64,000 bases of DNA from an uncultured Ilumatobacter sp. (GTDB lineage Bacteria; Actinomycetota; Acidimicrobiia; Acidimicrobiales; Ilumatobacteraceae), in the NCBI GenBank assembly GCA_905480335.1, contig CAJQPY010000010.1, forward strand, positions 62,001 through 126,000, in the 5' to 3' direction. Below the pieces are notes generated by a model. The model saw nothing but the letters and a program-made list of their open reading frames with translations, ran no database searches and was not told the DNA's origin. Made by a program: the position numbers and the translations under genes. Below, in pieces: positions 38,278-49,600 of this stretch; the first letter of the stretch is position 1; every line of letters starts with the position of its first letter.

Positions 38278-39141
38278 ATGGACATCAGCCCACAGCGAGT
38301 ACGCACGGTGGAGTTTCGGACTGTCAAACGCGGTCTAGATCCCGATGAGGTGCGCGAGTTCCTAGCTGAGGTTGCCTCCGAATTGGAGTCGGCTCAGAAC
38401 CAGTCGACAGCGATGGAGGCCCGCGCTCGCGCTGCAGTGGCGCGTCTTCAGGAGGTCTCTGAGAGCGGATCAAGCACGCCAACTGCGGCAAGTGAACCGG
38501 CGGGTGTTGCGGTGACCGCAACTCCGGCGGCGTCGGTTGACGAGTCTGAAACCATCAGCCGAACATTGTTGCTTGCTCAGCGGACCGCCGACACGGCCCT
38601 CGCTGAGGCCAAAGCAGAAGCCGAGAGGATCGAGCGCGACGCCAGCAGCGAAGCAGCGGAGACGATCGATTCGGCCAGGGAGACGTCGTCACGGCTGCTC
38701 GACGAGGCACGCGACGAGGCACGCCGGGCGGGAGAAGCCGAGCGGCTCACCGTCAAGACCGAGGTCGACTCTCTGCGGGCCAGGCGTGACTTCCTTGAGT
38801 CTGACGTGGAGCATCTCGAACGCCATCTGACCGACGAGCGCTCGCGTCTGCGCGAGGCGGCCACAACGCTACTCGACCTCACCGAGCGCGTTCCCGGTGG
38901 GCTCGGCGAAGTTCGCCCTCCGTTGCTGTCCGCCTCCGACGACGAGACACCTGTCGGAACCAACATGGGGACGATGACCGACAGCGACATCGATCCCGAC
39001 GCCCACGCCATCAGCTTCACATTCGAGGGGTCGGGCACTCAAGACGACGCGGTTAGTGGAGCCCTTGACTTCGATGACAGCGCAACCCCTGGCGTGACGG
39101 GTACCGAAGACGAGCTCGGCGACGATACGAAACGTACGTGA
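38278..39141 (+). CDS. divIVA: DivIVA-domain protein (Wag31-like)
   Basis: MDISPQRVRTVEFRTVKRGLDPDEVREFLAEVASELE then coiled coil. Confidence 0.88.
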   Translation: MDISPQRVRTVEFRTVKRGLDPDEVREFLAEVASELESAQNQSTAMEARARAAVARLQEVSESGSSTPTAASEPAGVAVTATPAASVDESETISRTLLLAQRTADTALAEAKAEAERIERDASSEAAETIDSARETSSRLLDEARDEARRAGEAERLTVKTEVDSLRARRDFLESDVEHLERHLTDERSRLREAATTLLDLTERVPGGLGEVRPPLLSASDDETPVGTNMGTMTDSDIDPDAHAISFTFEGSGTQDDAVSGALDFDDSATPGVTGTEDELGDDTKRT

Positions 39142-39174
39142 ACCTCGGCGGGCGGCGTCGATAGCCTCGCATGC

Positions 39175-42100
39175 GTGCCTTATCCCGACGTCGATCCGCA
39201 GCCCGACTTTCCCTCGATCGAGAGGTCGATTCTCGAGCGTTGGGAACGTGAGGGTACGTTCCAGGAATCGGTTGATCAGCGTGACACCGGGCCAAGTGGT
39301 GACAACGAGTTCGTGTTCTACGACGGCCCACCGTTCGCCAACGGTCTGCCCCACTACGGTCACCTTCTCACCGGCTACGTAAAGGACGCGATACCGCGAT
39401 ACCAGACGATGCGTGGTCGGAGGGTCGAGCGCAGGTTTGGCTGGGACTGTCACGGCTTGCCAGCCGAGGTCAAGGCCGAGCAAGAACTTGGCATCTCAGG
39501 TCACCCGGAGATCAATGCGTTTGGCATCGACAAGTTCAACAACGCGTGCCGCACCAGCGTGCTGCAGTTCACCGATCAATGGCGTTCGTATGTGGGCCGG
39601 CAGGCGCGTTGGGTCGATTTCGAGAATGACTACAAGACGCTTGACCTGTCGTATATGGAGAGCGTGATGTGGGCGTTTAAGACGCTCCACGACAAGGGGC
39701 TCATTTACGAGGGTTTCCGGGTTCTTGCGTACTGCTGGCGATGCGAAACACCGCTGTCGAACACCGAGACAAGGATGGACGACACGTATCGGGATCGCCA
39801 GGACCCAGCGCTCACGGTCGGGTTCACGCTCGATTCGGGAGAGCAGATCCTGGCATGGACGACAACTCCGTGGACGCTCCCATCAAACCTTGCGCTCGCG
39901 GTTGGTCCCGATCTGGACTATGCCGTCGTTGAACTCAGTGGCCGCCGATACATCATCGCCGACGCGCTCCGTTCGTACTACGAGGCGGAACTCGGCGATG
40001 GTGAGGTCGTTGAAATGCTCACGGGCTCTGATCTTGTCGGCCGGACCTACAGACCTTTGTTCGACTACTTCGCCGATACCGAGGTGCACGGGACCGAGCA
40101 TGCCTTCCAGGTGATAGCTGCGGACTTCGTCACCGTCGAAGACGGCACCGGTGTTGTTCACCTCGCACCTGGCTTTGGCGAGGATGACCAAGTCGCCTGC
40201 AACGCAGCGGGAATCCCCACGCTCTGTCCGATGGACGAGCACGGGTGCTACACGGGGGAGGTTCGTGACTGGGCCGGAGCGCATGTCTTCGACGCGAATC
40301 CCGACGTGATCCGTTCTCTGAAGGACCGCGGCACGCTCGCCGAGGGTGGCGTTGTCGTCCGTCACGCCACCTACGACCACTCGTACCCCCACTGCTGGCG
40401 CTGCACCCAGCCGCTCGTTTACCGCGCAATCTCGTCGTGGTTCGTCGAGGTCACGAAGTTTCGTGACCGAATGGTTGAACTCAACGAACAGATCACGTGG
40501 CAGCCAGCGCACGTCAAGGAGGGAAGTTTTGGCAAGTGGATCGAAAACGCCCGTGATTGGGCGATCAGCCGGAACCGTTTCTGGGGTTCGCCCATCCCGG
40601 TCTGGCGCTCCGACAACCCCGAATACCCGCGCGTCGACGTCTATGGCTCGATCGAACAACTCGAAGCAGACTTTGGGGCGTCCCTCGATGGGGGCAAGGT
40701 GACCGACCTCCATCGCCCGATGGTTGATGACCTCGTGCGCCCGAATCCCGATGACCCAACTGGTGAGTCGATGATGCGTCGGGTGCCGGAAGTGCTCGAT
40801 TGCTGGTTTGAGTCGGGTTCGATGCCCTTCGCCCAAGTGCATTATCCGTTCGAGAACACCGAGTGGTTCGAGGATCACTACCCGGGTGATTTTATCGTTG
40901 AGTACATCGGTCAGACCCGCGGCTGGTTTTACACGCTGCATGTACTGGCAACGGCGCTCTTCGATCGTCCAGCGTTTTCATCATGCGTGTCTCACGGGAT
41001 CGTCCTCGGTGACGACGGCCAAAAGATGTCGAAGTCGTTGAACAATTACCCGGACCCCTTGCTGATGTTCGACAGTCACGGTGCGGACGCGATGCGATGG
41101 CATCTGCTGTCATCCACGATTCTGCGCGGTGGCGACGGAATGGTGACCGAAGTCGGGATGCGCGAGACGGTGCGGCAGATCCTGCTTCCTCTCTGGAACT
41201 CGTGGTACTTCCTTACGCTGTACGCAAACGCTGGCGAATGTCAGGGCAACGTGCGAACCGACTCGACGAACGTGCTTGACCGATATGTGCTGGCGAAGAC
41301 GCGCGATCTGGTCGCTGACATGACCGATTCGATGGACAAATACGACTTGTTTGGCGCGTGCCAGCATGTCCGGGTCTACCTCGATGTGCTGACCAACTGG
41401 TATGTCCGACGGAGCCGATCCCGCTTCTGGGACGGGGATCAGATCGCTATCGACACATTGCACACCGTGCTATCCGTCTTTACGCGGGTTACCGCACCGC
41501 TGCTTCCGTTTATTTCCGAGGCGATCTACGACGGTCTTCACGGCGATGAGCCCAGTGTCCACCTCGGCAACTGGCCGGCTGTTGATGAACTCCCCGCCGA
41601 TGACGACCTTGTGGCCTCAATGGATCTAGCGCGTGACGTTTGCTCGTCGACGCTGTCGGTCCGCAAGGCGCACCAACGCCGAGTGCGTTTGCCGTTGCAG
41701 TCGCTGACTATCGCCGCGCCCGACGCAGGGCGCCTTGTTGACTTAGTCGACTTGATAGCGAACGAGGTCAACGTGCGTGCTGTCGACCTGACGACCGACG
41801 TCGGATCGGTCGCCAGCGAGGAGCTGAAACTTGTTCCAGCGAGGCTTGGCCCTCGTCTCGGCAAGGACGTGCAAAGCGTAATTAAAGCGCATAAGGCGGG
41901 TGACTGGAGCGTCGATGGTGACCTTGTGACTGTCGGGGGCTTCGTTCTTGAGGCTGGGGAGTATTCGATCGAGCAAGTGGCTTCTGATGACCAGGCCAGT
42001 ACCGGTCTTGCCCAGCATGTGGGTGTCGTGGCACTCGATACAACGGTCACCGAAGAACTTGAGATCGAAGGCCGTGCCCGGGATCTGATTCGCTCGATTC

Positions 42101-42297
42101 AGCAGGCTAGACGGGATGCCGACCTAGACGTGTCGGATCGGATCGAACTTGACGTCAACGCAGGCCCGGCGGTCGCCAAGGCGCTTCGAGCCCATCAAGA
42201 GTTAGTGATGGCCGAAACATTGGCGACAGCAGTGCGGATCGATGAGACAGGTGACGATGGCGTCGATGCGATGATCACTGTGGTCAGTACCCGCTGA
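39175..42297 (+). CDS. ileS: Isoleucyl-tRNA synthetase
   Basis: GLPHYGHLLTGYVKD, RRFGWDCHGLPAE, GDDGQKMSKSLNNYPDP. Confidence 0.96.
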   Translation: MPYPDVDPQPDFPSIERSILERWEREGTFQESVDQRDTGPSGDNEFVFYDGPPFANGLPHYGHLLTGYVKDAIPRYQTMRGRRVERRFGWDCHGLPAEVKAEQELGISGHPEINAFGIDKFNNACRTSVLQFTDQWRSYVGRQARWVDFENDYKTLDLSYMESVMWAFKTLHDKGLIYEGFRVLAYCWRCETPLSNTETRMDDTYRDRQDPALTVGFTLDSGEQILAWTTTPWTLPSNLALAVGPDLDYAVVELSGRRYIIADALRSYYEAELGDGEVVEMLTGSDLVGRTYRPLFDYFADTEVHGTEHAFQVIAADFVTVEDGTGVVHLAPGFGEDDQVACNAAGIPTLCPMDEHGCYTGEVRDWAGAHVFDANPDVIRSLKDRGTLAEGGVVVRHATYDHSYPHCWRCTQPLVYRAISSWFVEVTKFRDRMVELNEQITWQPAHVKEGSFGKWIENARDWAISRNRFWGSPIPVWRSDNPEYPRVDVYGSIEQLEADFGASLDGGKVTDLHRPMVDDLVRPNPDDPTGESMMRRVPEVLDCWFESGSMPFAQVHYPFENTEWFEDHYPGDFIVEYIGQTRGWFYTLHVLATALFDRPAFSSCVSHGIVLGDDGQKMSKSLNNYPDPLLMFDSHGADAMRWHLLSSTILRGGDGMVTEVGMRETVRQILLPLWNSWYFLTLYANAGECQGNVRTDSTNVLDRYVLAKTRDLVADMTDSMDKYDLFGACQHVRVYLDVLTNWYVRRSRSRFWDGDQIAIDTLHTVLSVFTRVTAPLLPFISEAIYDGLHGDEPSVHLGNWPAVDELPADDDLVASMDLARDVCSSTLSVRKAHQRRVRLPLQSLTIAAPDAGRLVDLVDLIANEVNVRAVDLTTDVGSVASEELKLVPARLGPRLGKDVQSVIKAHKAGDWSVDGDLVTVGGFVLEAGEYSIEQVASDDQASTGLAQHVGVVALDTTVTEELEIEGRARDLIRSIQQARRDADLDVSDRIELDVNAGPAVAKALRAHQELVMAETLATAVRIDETGDDGVDAMITVVSTR

Positions 42298-42345
42298 GCA
42301 GGTAGAGTCCGGCGCTCACACCGCCGAAACCAGATGGGGATCTCT

Positions 42346-42903
42346 ATGGCCGCTGCGAAAAAAAATGCCTCCAAGAACAAGGCTCCGGTGAAGAAAGCTC
42401 CGGTGAAGAAAGCCCCGGCCAAGAAAGCTACTTCGATCACCTCGCCGCTGCTTTCCAACGAGATCCCAACGGTGCATGAAGTTCCCGCGCCACGCGGGAC
42501 GTCTAAGGACGGCATTTCCTACACCAAGGACTTCGATGTCAAGTTCCTGAAATTGCAGCGGGACGAACTCGAAGCGCGGCGAACTGCCGAATTGAAGCGG
42601 GCTACGCGCCTTGAGGATGAGGCTGAGAGTCTCATTGAGGACGGCGAAATGGGCGACGTTCAGTTCGATGATGAGGGCGGCGAGGGCGACACAATGGTCG
42701 TTCAGCGCGATTTGGATCGGCTGTTATCAAGCCAAGCCCATCAGACGGTCGAAGAAATTGACGAGGCGCTAGAACGAATCAAACGCGGTTCGTACGGTTA
42801 TTCGGAGGTGTCCGGTCTTCCAATTCCGCGGGAGCGACTTGAGGCACTCCCGGAGACCACGGTCCTAGCTGCTGAGAAAGTCAGTGGCGCTGGACGACGA
42901 TAA
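42346..42903 (+). CDS. DksA/TraR-like protein lacking zinc-finger cysteines
   Basis: [51 protein letters not shown]; Lys/Ala/Pro-rich N-terminus; ATG 42346 preceded by GGGGA. Confidence 0.82.
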   Translation: MAAAKKNASKNKAPVKKAPVKKAPAKKATSITSPLLSNEIPTVHEVPAPRGTSKDGISYTKDFDVKFLKLQRDELEARRTAELKRATRLEDEAESLIEDGEMGDVQFDDEGGEGDTMVVQRDLDRLLSSQAHQTVEEIDEALERIKRGSYGYSEVSGLPIPRERLEALPETTVLAAEKVSGAGRR

Positions 42904-43495
42904 GTCAGAGACGTCAGACGCCGATTTGGCCGAGACGTTCGATGACGATCTCCTAACACCATCAGACCAAGCCGTCCTTGAACCGGCTGATATGGCGAAG
43001 TCGAAGAGTCCGTGGCGCGCACCGATTCTGCTGGCCATCGGCATCGTGATCGCCGACCAGCTCACGAAGCACTGGGCCGTTAATCGGCTCGCTGACGGGA
43101 CTGAGATCAATGTGTTCTGGACGCTGCAGTGGAATCTTGCGTTCAACAGTGGGATGGCGTTCAGCCGCGGTCAGGGCCTCGGACCTGTCATCGCTGTTGT
43201 TGCGACGGTGGTGATCGTCTGGTTGCTCGTGTCCCTGCGAACATCAGGTGGCAAAATGAACACGTTCGGCATCGGCTGCGTGATTGGCGGTGCAGCCGGC
43301 AACCTGATCGATCGTGCGTTTCGTCAGGATGCGTGGCTGCGCGGCTCGGTGGTCGATTTCATCGACTTCCAGTGGTTTCCGATCTTTAACATCGCCGACA
43401 TCGCGATCAACGTGGGAGCTGCGGCGCTGATTCTCAACGCCATCCTCACCGGCCGACGAGTTGGTCGCCTTCCGCCCGAAGGCGGCGCTGGATGA
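42884..43495 (+). CDS. lspA: Lipoprotein signal peptidase (signal peptidase II)
   Basis: [52 protein letters not shown]; start may be 42992. Confidence 0.94.
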   Translation: MALDDDKSETSDADLAETFDDDLLTPSDQAVLEPADMAKSKSPWRAPILLAIGIVIADQLTKHWAVNRLADGTEINVFWTLQWNLAFNSGMAFSRGQGLGPVIAVVATVVIVWLLVSLRTSGGKMNTFGIGCVIGGAAGNLIDRAFRQDAWLRGSVVDFIDFQWFPIFNIADIAINVGAAALILNAILTGRRVGRLPPEGGAG

Positions 43496-44436
43496 CCGAC
43501 AGATCTGACTCAGTCGATCGATTGGTAGAGGAGGTTCCGGCGGCGCTCGGCGGGCAGCGCCTAGACCGAATCGTTGCCTTAATCGGCGACCTGAGTCGTG
43601 CCGACGCAGCCCGGACGATCAAGGCCGACGGGGTGATGGTCGACGGGGAACTCTGCCGGTTGGGCAAAGTGCGCCTCGTGGAGGGGCAGCATGTTGCGGT
43701 CGATCCAGCGATGTTCCCGGTCACCGAGGTGCCCGGTCCCGACCCGAGTGTGGAATTCGACGTTGTGTACGAGGATGACCTCGTCATCGTTGTCGACAAA
43801 CCACCTGGCCTTGTCGTTCACCCCGGTGCTGGCAACATGACGGGCACGCTGGCGAACGGTTTGCTGGCACGATTTCCCGACATTGAAGATGTCGGAGACC
43901 GTATGCGTCCCGGAATTGTCCACCGACTTGACTCTGGCAGTTCGGGATTACTCGTCATCGCACGGACGCAGGATGCGGCGGAGCATTTGGTCAGCCAGTT
44001 TGCTGACCACAGCGCAACACGTGTCTACGACGCAATGGTGTGGGGCGTTCCCGAGGCACCACATGGGATCATTGATGCACCACTCGGTCGGAGCCGGAGC
44101 GACCCGCTGCGGATGGCAGTCGTCGCGAATGGACGACCATCGCGTACGGACTATCAGGTGATCGGAACCTTCTCATCGCCGGCCACAATCTCCCGGCTTG
44201 AGTGTCGACTTGAGACCGGGCGGACCCACCAGATCCGCGTCCACTTGTCGTCGATCAATCATCCGTTGTTGGGTGACCCGACATACGGTCAGCGAAAACC
44301 GACTCTCGGGCTCGCCCGTCCATTCCTGCACGCTGCGCAGCTGCAGTTCAACCATCCTGAAACCCGAGAGCGAGTGACGTTCCACAGCCCACTTGCTTCC
44401 GACCTGCAAGCCTGGCTGGATAACGCCGAGGTCTAG
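43492..44436 (+). CDS. rluD: RluA/RluD-family 23S rRNA pseudouridine synthase
   Basis: S4-like N-terminus, [47 protein letters not shown]. Confidence 0.93.
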   Translation: MTDRSDSVDRLVEEVPAALGGQRLDRIVALIGDLSRADAARTIKADGVMVDGELCRLGKVRLVEGQHVAVDPAMFPVTEVPGPDPSVEFDVVYEDDLVIVVDKPPGLVVHPGAGNMTGTLANGLLARFPDIEDVGDRMRPGIVHRLDSGSSGLLVIARTQDAAEHLVSQFADHSATRVYDAMVWGVPEAPHGIIDAPLGRSRSDPLRMAVVANGRPSRTDYQVIGTFSSPATISRLECRLETGRTHQIRVHLSSINHPLLGDPTYGQRKPTLGLARPFLHAAQLQFNHPETRERVTFHSPLASDLQAWLDNAEV

Positions 44437-44446
44437 CCGGGTCGGC

Positions 44447-44899
44447 CTAATGTTCGTGCGCAGGCAATGACGGCCAGAGAGCTTCACCGCGACTGATCTC
44501 GGCGATGGTATCCAGCGTGTAACCGTCGAGGTGATCGCGCATGTGGGCGCCCGCTTGGTCCCAGATCGCGAGCAAAACGCACTGTCCCTCATGATCGCAC
44601 GCTCCGTCTTGGTGAGGCTGACCGAAGTCGCCGAGCGTGATTGGACCGTCGACCGCAGAGACGATCTCCGACAACCGAATTTCCGTCGCAAGTCGATTCA
44701 GTGTGTAGCCGCCTCCGACCCCGCGTTTGGAGCGGACGAGACCAGCTCCTTTGAGCGCCAACAAGATCTGCTCCAGGTAGGGCTGGGGGAGGCCGGTGCG
44801 TTCCGCAATATCGCGCACAGACGTCGGACCCTGCTCATTGCGCAGTGCCAGCGACAGCAGGGCTCGACACGCGTAGTCGCCTCGGGTAGAGATGCGCAC
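44447..44899 (-). CDS. Rrf2-family transcriptional regulator
   Basis: VRISTRGDYACRALLSLALR, LPQPYLEQILLALKGAGLVRSKRGVGGGYTLNR; C-x5-C (CDHEGQC); GTG start at 44899. Confidence 0.9.
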   Translation of the reverse strand: MRISTRGDYACRALLSLALRNEQGPTSVRDIAERTGLPQPYLEQILLALKGAGLVRSKRGVGGGYTLNRLATEIRLSEIVSAVDGPITLGDFGQPHQDGACDHEGQCVLLAIWDQAGAHMRDHLDGYTLDTIAEISRGEALWPSLPAHEH

Positions 44900-44946
44900 G
44901 GCTGCACTGTAGGCCACCAGTTGCCCGAGTCCGTAGACTATTCTGA

Positions 44947-46068
44947 GTGAATCCATCAGGCGGGAATCCGATTGTTCCGGATTATTCGGGTCCGAACGTC
45001 CGTGGGATCGTGCCGGCGCTGCTCGCACCCGGGGCGTGGGACGAGACGATGCCCCACTGGATGCCCGATGCCGTGCGCGCTGCCGATGCCGCCGTGTTGT
45101 TCGTGCTTGACGGACTCGGCTGGGACCAACTCATAGCGCGCCCGGCGCTGGCGCCGACGCTGATGTCGATGCAGGGAAGATCAATCCAAACCGTTGCTCC
45201 CACGACTACCGCAACTGCGCTGAGTTCGATCACCACCGGGCTGACACCGGGTGAACACGGGCTGATCGGGTACCGGATGGTGCTAGGTGGCGAGGTGATG
45301 AACGTTTTGCGGTGGGCAGTCGGAACACAGCACGTTCGGCGGTCTCAGCCGCCGTCGTCCGTCCAGCCGTTTCAGCCATTCCTCGGTCAGCAAGTCCCGG
45401 TCGTGGCTCAGGGCGAACTCCAGGAGTCGGGGTTCAGTGAGGCGCATCTGCGCGGCAGCAACCCAGTGGGCTGGCGATCGCCTTCGAGTATCGCAGTTGA
45501 AGCCGCATCTCAGGTCAGGGCAGGAGAGCGATTCGTCTACTGCTACTACAACGGTGTGGACAAGATTGCCCACGAACGTGGTTTCGGTGACTTCTACGAT
45601 GCAGAACTCCGCTTCGCTGATGCGCTGGTGGCAGATCTCATCGACACTGTTCCAGCCGGAACCGCTGTGCTGGTCACAGCCGACCACGGCCAGGTTCATG
45701 TCGGTGATCGGGTGGTGCACCCGAGCAGTGAACTGCTGGGTCGGGTCACGATGCAGTCTGGTGAGGGTCGGTTCCGGTGGTTGCACTGTGCTGCCCCGGA
45801 CATCGCAGGCCTTATCGACGTTGCCGAAAGCGAGGTTGGGGAGATCGCGTGGGTTGTAAGCAAGGAACAGATGCTCGATGAGGGCTGGTTCGGACCTACC
45901 GTCTCTCCTCCCATTCAGCGTCGCCTCGGCGATGTTGCGCTGTGTGCCTTCGAGCCGGTGAGCTTCTATGAGCCTGCCGATTCCGGACCGTTCGAACTTG
46001 TCTGTCGGCATGGCTCGATGACGTCGGCCGAAGTCAATGTGCCGCTCCTTGGTGCCTTCGTCGGGTGA
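44947..46068 (+). CDS. Alkaline phosphatase/nucleotide pyrophosphatase family protein
   Basis: VLFVLDGLGWDQL, APTTTATALSSITTGLTPGEHGLIGYRM, VTADHGQVHVG. Confidence 0.85.
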   Translation: MNPSGGNPIVPDYSGPNVRGIVPALLAPGAWDETMPHWMPDAVRAADAAVLFVLDGLGWDQLIARPALAPTLMSMQGRSIQTVAPTTTATALSSITTGLTPGEHGLIGYRMVLGGEVMNVLRWAVGTQHVRRSQPPSSVQPFQPFLGQQVPVVAQGELQESGFSEAHLRGSNPVGWRSPSSIAVEAASQVRAGERFVYCYYNGVDKIAHERGFGDFYDAELRFADALVADLIDTVPAGTAVLVTADHGQVHVGDRVVHPSSELLGRVTMQSGEGRFRWLHCAAPDIAGLIDVAESEVGEIAWVVSKEQMLDEGWFGPTVSPPIQRRLGDVALCAFEPVSFYEPADSGPFELVCRHGSMTSAEVNVPLLGAFVG

Positions 46069-46087
46069 CGCGCGAGACTTAGGAACT

Positions 46088-46609
46088 ATGTCAGACAGTG
46101 TTGTTCAACCTGAAGTAGTGACCGGCGAGCCGAGCCCTGCCCCCGTCTTGGAGGCAGATCCGCAAGCAGGGGATGAGGTCGTGCAGGGCGACTCGGTAAC
46201 CGAACCAGCGAAGGTGATGCGAGTCGGGTCAATGGTCAAGCAGCTCCTCGAGGAAGTACGCACGACCGATTTGGACGAGGCGTCACGCGAGAGACTTGCA
46301 GAGCTGTACGAGCGGTCGGTAGTGGAGCTGTCCGATGCGCTATCGCCTGATCTTCAGGAGGAACTGCGCACACTGTCGTTGCCGTTTGAGCATGATGAGG
46401 TCCCCAGCGAGGCAGAATTGAGGGTAGCGAAGGCGCAGCTCGTCGGATGGCTCGAGGGCCTGTTCCACGGGATCCAGGCGAGTATGATGGCCCAGCAGTT
46501 CGCGGCGCAGCAGATGCAACAGCGATCGCTAATTTCGGGACAGTCGGATCCTCAGGGTCAGCCGTCAGGTGGAACGCCGCAGCCCCCGCAGACCGGTACC
46601 TACTTGTAG
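46088..46609 (+). CDS. bpa: Bacterial proteasome activator (Bpa/PafE, DUF2587)
   Basis: EPAKVMRVGSMVKQLLEEVRTTDLDEASRERLAELYERSVVELSDALSPDLQEEL and AQLVGWLEGLFHGIQASMMAQQ; C-terminus TGTYL. Confidence 0.9.
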   Translation: MSDSVVQPEVVTGEPSPAPVLEADPQAGDEVVQGDSVTEPAKVMRVGSMVKQLLEEVRTTDLDEASRERLAELYERSVVELSDALSPDLQEELRTLSLPFEHDEVPSEAELRVAKAQLVGWLEGLFHGIQASMMAQQFAAQQMQQRSLISGQSDPQGQPSGGTPQPPQTGTYL

Positions 46610-46666
46610 CTCCGGCACGAGGCGGCTGGCGACCTGGCTCACACGCGGGTAATTTACGTCCTACTC

Positions 46667-49600
46667 ATGGCCGATTCGTTCACGCACCTCCATGTCCACA
46701 CTGAGTTCTCGATGCTTGACGGCGCATCCCGCCTCGACGAACTTGTAGCGAAGGCGGTTGAGGACGGCCAGCCCGCGATCGGTATGACCGATCACGGCAA
46801 CATGTATGGGACCTTGGACTTCTACAACGAGTGCCAGAGTCAGGGCATCAAACCGATCATTGGCACGGAAGCCTATATGGCCCACGACCACCGGTCCGAA
46901 CGACCATCGCGACGAGGTCGAGTCGACGATTCGGGGGGCGACACCCAAGGTGGCAACAAGCTTTACTACCACCTAATTTTGCTTGCGGAGAACAACGAGG
47001 GGTATCAAAACCTAATTCAACTCTCGTCATTGGCATTCATGGAGGGCTACTACTACAAGCCGCGGATGGACTGGGAGCTGCTTGAGAAGTATTCGAACGG
47101 GTTGATCGCGACCAGTGGCTGCTTGGGCGGTCATGTTCTGCAGTCGCTGTTGAACGGTGACGAACTCGGTGCGCTGGAGAAGGCGGCGCGCCTGCAGGAC
47201 ATCTTCGGACGCGACAATTTCTTCATCGAGGTTCAGGACCACGGCATTCCAGCGCAACGCGAGACCAACCCGAAACTGTTGGAGATCGCCAAGAAGATCA
47301 AGGCCCCATTACTCGCAACCAACGACAGCCATTACACACATCAGCACGACCACGATTCTCATGACGCTCTGCTCTGTGTTCAGACCGGATCACTAATGTC
47401 TGACCCCAAGCGTTTCAGGTTCGAAGGCAGCGATCACTACCTTAAGACATCGGCTGAGATGCGGTACCTGTTCCGCGAAATCCCGAGCGCATGCGACAAC
47501 AGCTTGTGGATCGCCGAGCGTGCGAATGTCGAGATCGAGTTCGGCAAGCCCCTGCTTCCCAACTTTCCCTTGCCCGAAGGATTTACAGATGACGAGGCAT
47601 ATCTTCGCCACCTGACGCAACAAGGTGCCGAGAAGCGGTGGGGCAAAGACGTTCCAGCGGCGGCAGTCGAGCGGCTTGCGTACGAGCTCCAAGTCATCTG
47701 CGACATGGGGTTCGCGTCGTACTTCCTGATCACGTGGGACCTCATTAAACACGCCCGAGACAACGACATCCGCGTCGGCCCGGGCCGCGGGTCGGCTGCC
47801 GGATGTGCGGTGGCCTACTGCTTGTGGATCACCGACCTCGACCCGATCGAGTACGACCTGCTCTTCGAACGCTTCTTGAACCCGAGTCGCGTCTCGATGC
47901 CCGACATTGACATGGACTTCGAGACGCGCTACCGCGACGAGATGATTCGGTACGCGGCTGAAAGGTACGGACGCAAGCACGTCGCCCAGATCGTTACCTT
48001 CGGCTCGATCAAGGCTCGCAACGCTGCCAGGGACGCCGCCCGAGTGCTCGGCTATCCGTATGGCGTGGGCGACAAGGTCGCCAAGGCGATGCCGCCCTTG
48101 GTGATGGGGCGTGACACACCCCTCAAGTACTGCTTCGAGCAGCACTCAAAGTACGCCGATGGCTACAAGGCTGCTGCCGACCTGCGGGCGATGTACGACA
48201 CTGATCCGGATATCAAGAAAGTCATCGACGTCGCCAAGGGTCTCGAAGGACTGAAACGATCCGACGGGATCCATGCGGCTGCCGTGGTGATCACGAAAGA
48301 TCCAGTTACCGACTACGTGCCTATCCAACGCAAGCCTGAGTCGGGCAAGGATCCCGAGGATGCCCCCGTGGTCACACAGTACGAGATGCACGGTGTCGAG
48401 TCGCTCGGTCTGTTGAAAATGGACTTCCTTGGATTGCGCAACCTTGACGTGATATCCGATGCGCAGTTCATGATCAGGGAGCGTCACGACCCTGAGTTCG
48501 ACATCGAGAGGACGTCCCTCGACGACACGGCGACCTATGAGTTGTTGTCTCGTGGGGACACGATCGGCATCTTTCAGCTTGAGTCGCCACCGATGCGACA
48601 GCTTCTTAAGGCGATGGAACCTCGAACGTTCCCTCATATCGCCGCTGTCCTCGCTCTTTACCGGCCGGGGCCGATGTCGGTGAACATGCACTACGACTTT
48701 GCCGACCGGATGAACGGCCGCCAGGAGGTCACGTACTTCCATGATGATGCGAAGGAAGTGCTCGGCGACACGTATGGCCTGATGATCTATCAGGAGAGCG
48801 TCATGCGCGTGGCGCAGAAGTTCGCCGGGTACTCGCTGGCCGAGGCCGACAACCTGCGTAAGGCGATGGGGAAGAAGTCCCGCGAGGTTATGGCCAAGGC
48901 TCGTCAGGCGTTTGAGGACGGTGTCGTAGCCGAGGGGTATGGCAACGAGATGGGCCCGATGTTGTTTGACATCATCGAGAAGTTCGCCGACTACGCGTTT
49001 AACAAGAGTCACACCTTCGGGTACGGCCTGATCACGTACCAGACGGCGTACATGAAGGCGCACTATCCGGTCGAGTACATCGCATCGCTGCTTACCAGCG
49101 TCAAGAACAACCTCGATAAAGCGGCGACCTACCTTGCGGACTGTCGATCGATGGGAATCAAGGTGTTGCCGCCTGACGTGAATCGCTCCCTAATGAACTT
49201 CGGTGCACTTTCGCCTGACGAGTTACCCGAAGGCGTAACGGTTCCCGTCGGCTCGCCGGGAGCGATTACGTTCGGGCTGTCGGCGGTCCGTAACGTCGGC
49301 GAAGCGCTGGTGGAGCTACTCATCATCGAACGGACCGAGAATGGCCAATTCTCGAGCTTCTATGACTTCGTTGAGCGGGTTCCCGAAGCGGTGCTCAACA
49401 AGCGGACCATCGAGTCGCTGATCAAAGGAGGCGGGTTCGACTCACTGGGCTATGAGCGGCGCGCCTTGCTCACGGTGTTCGAACACATCATCGACACGAC
49501 TGTCAAGCGTCGACGGGAAGCCGAAAAGGGAGTGATGAGTCTGTTCGGTGACTGGGGCAAAGAGGCCTCGGAAGATTTAGCCAGCGATGGTGGTGGCGCA

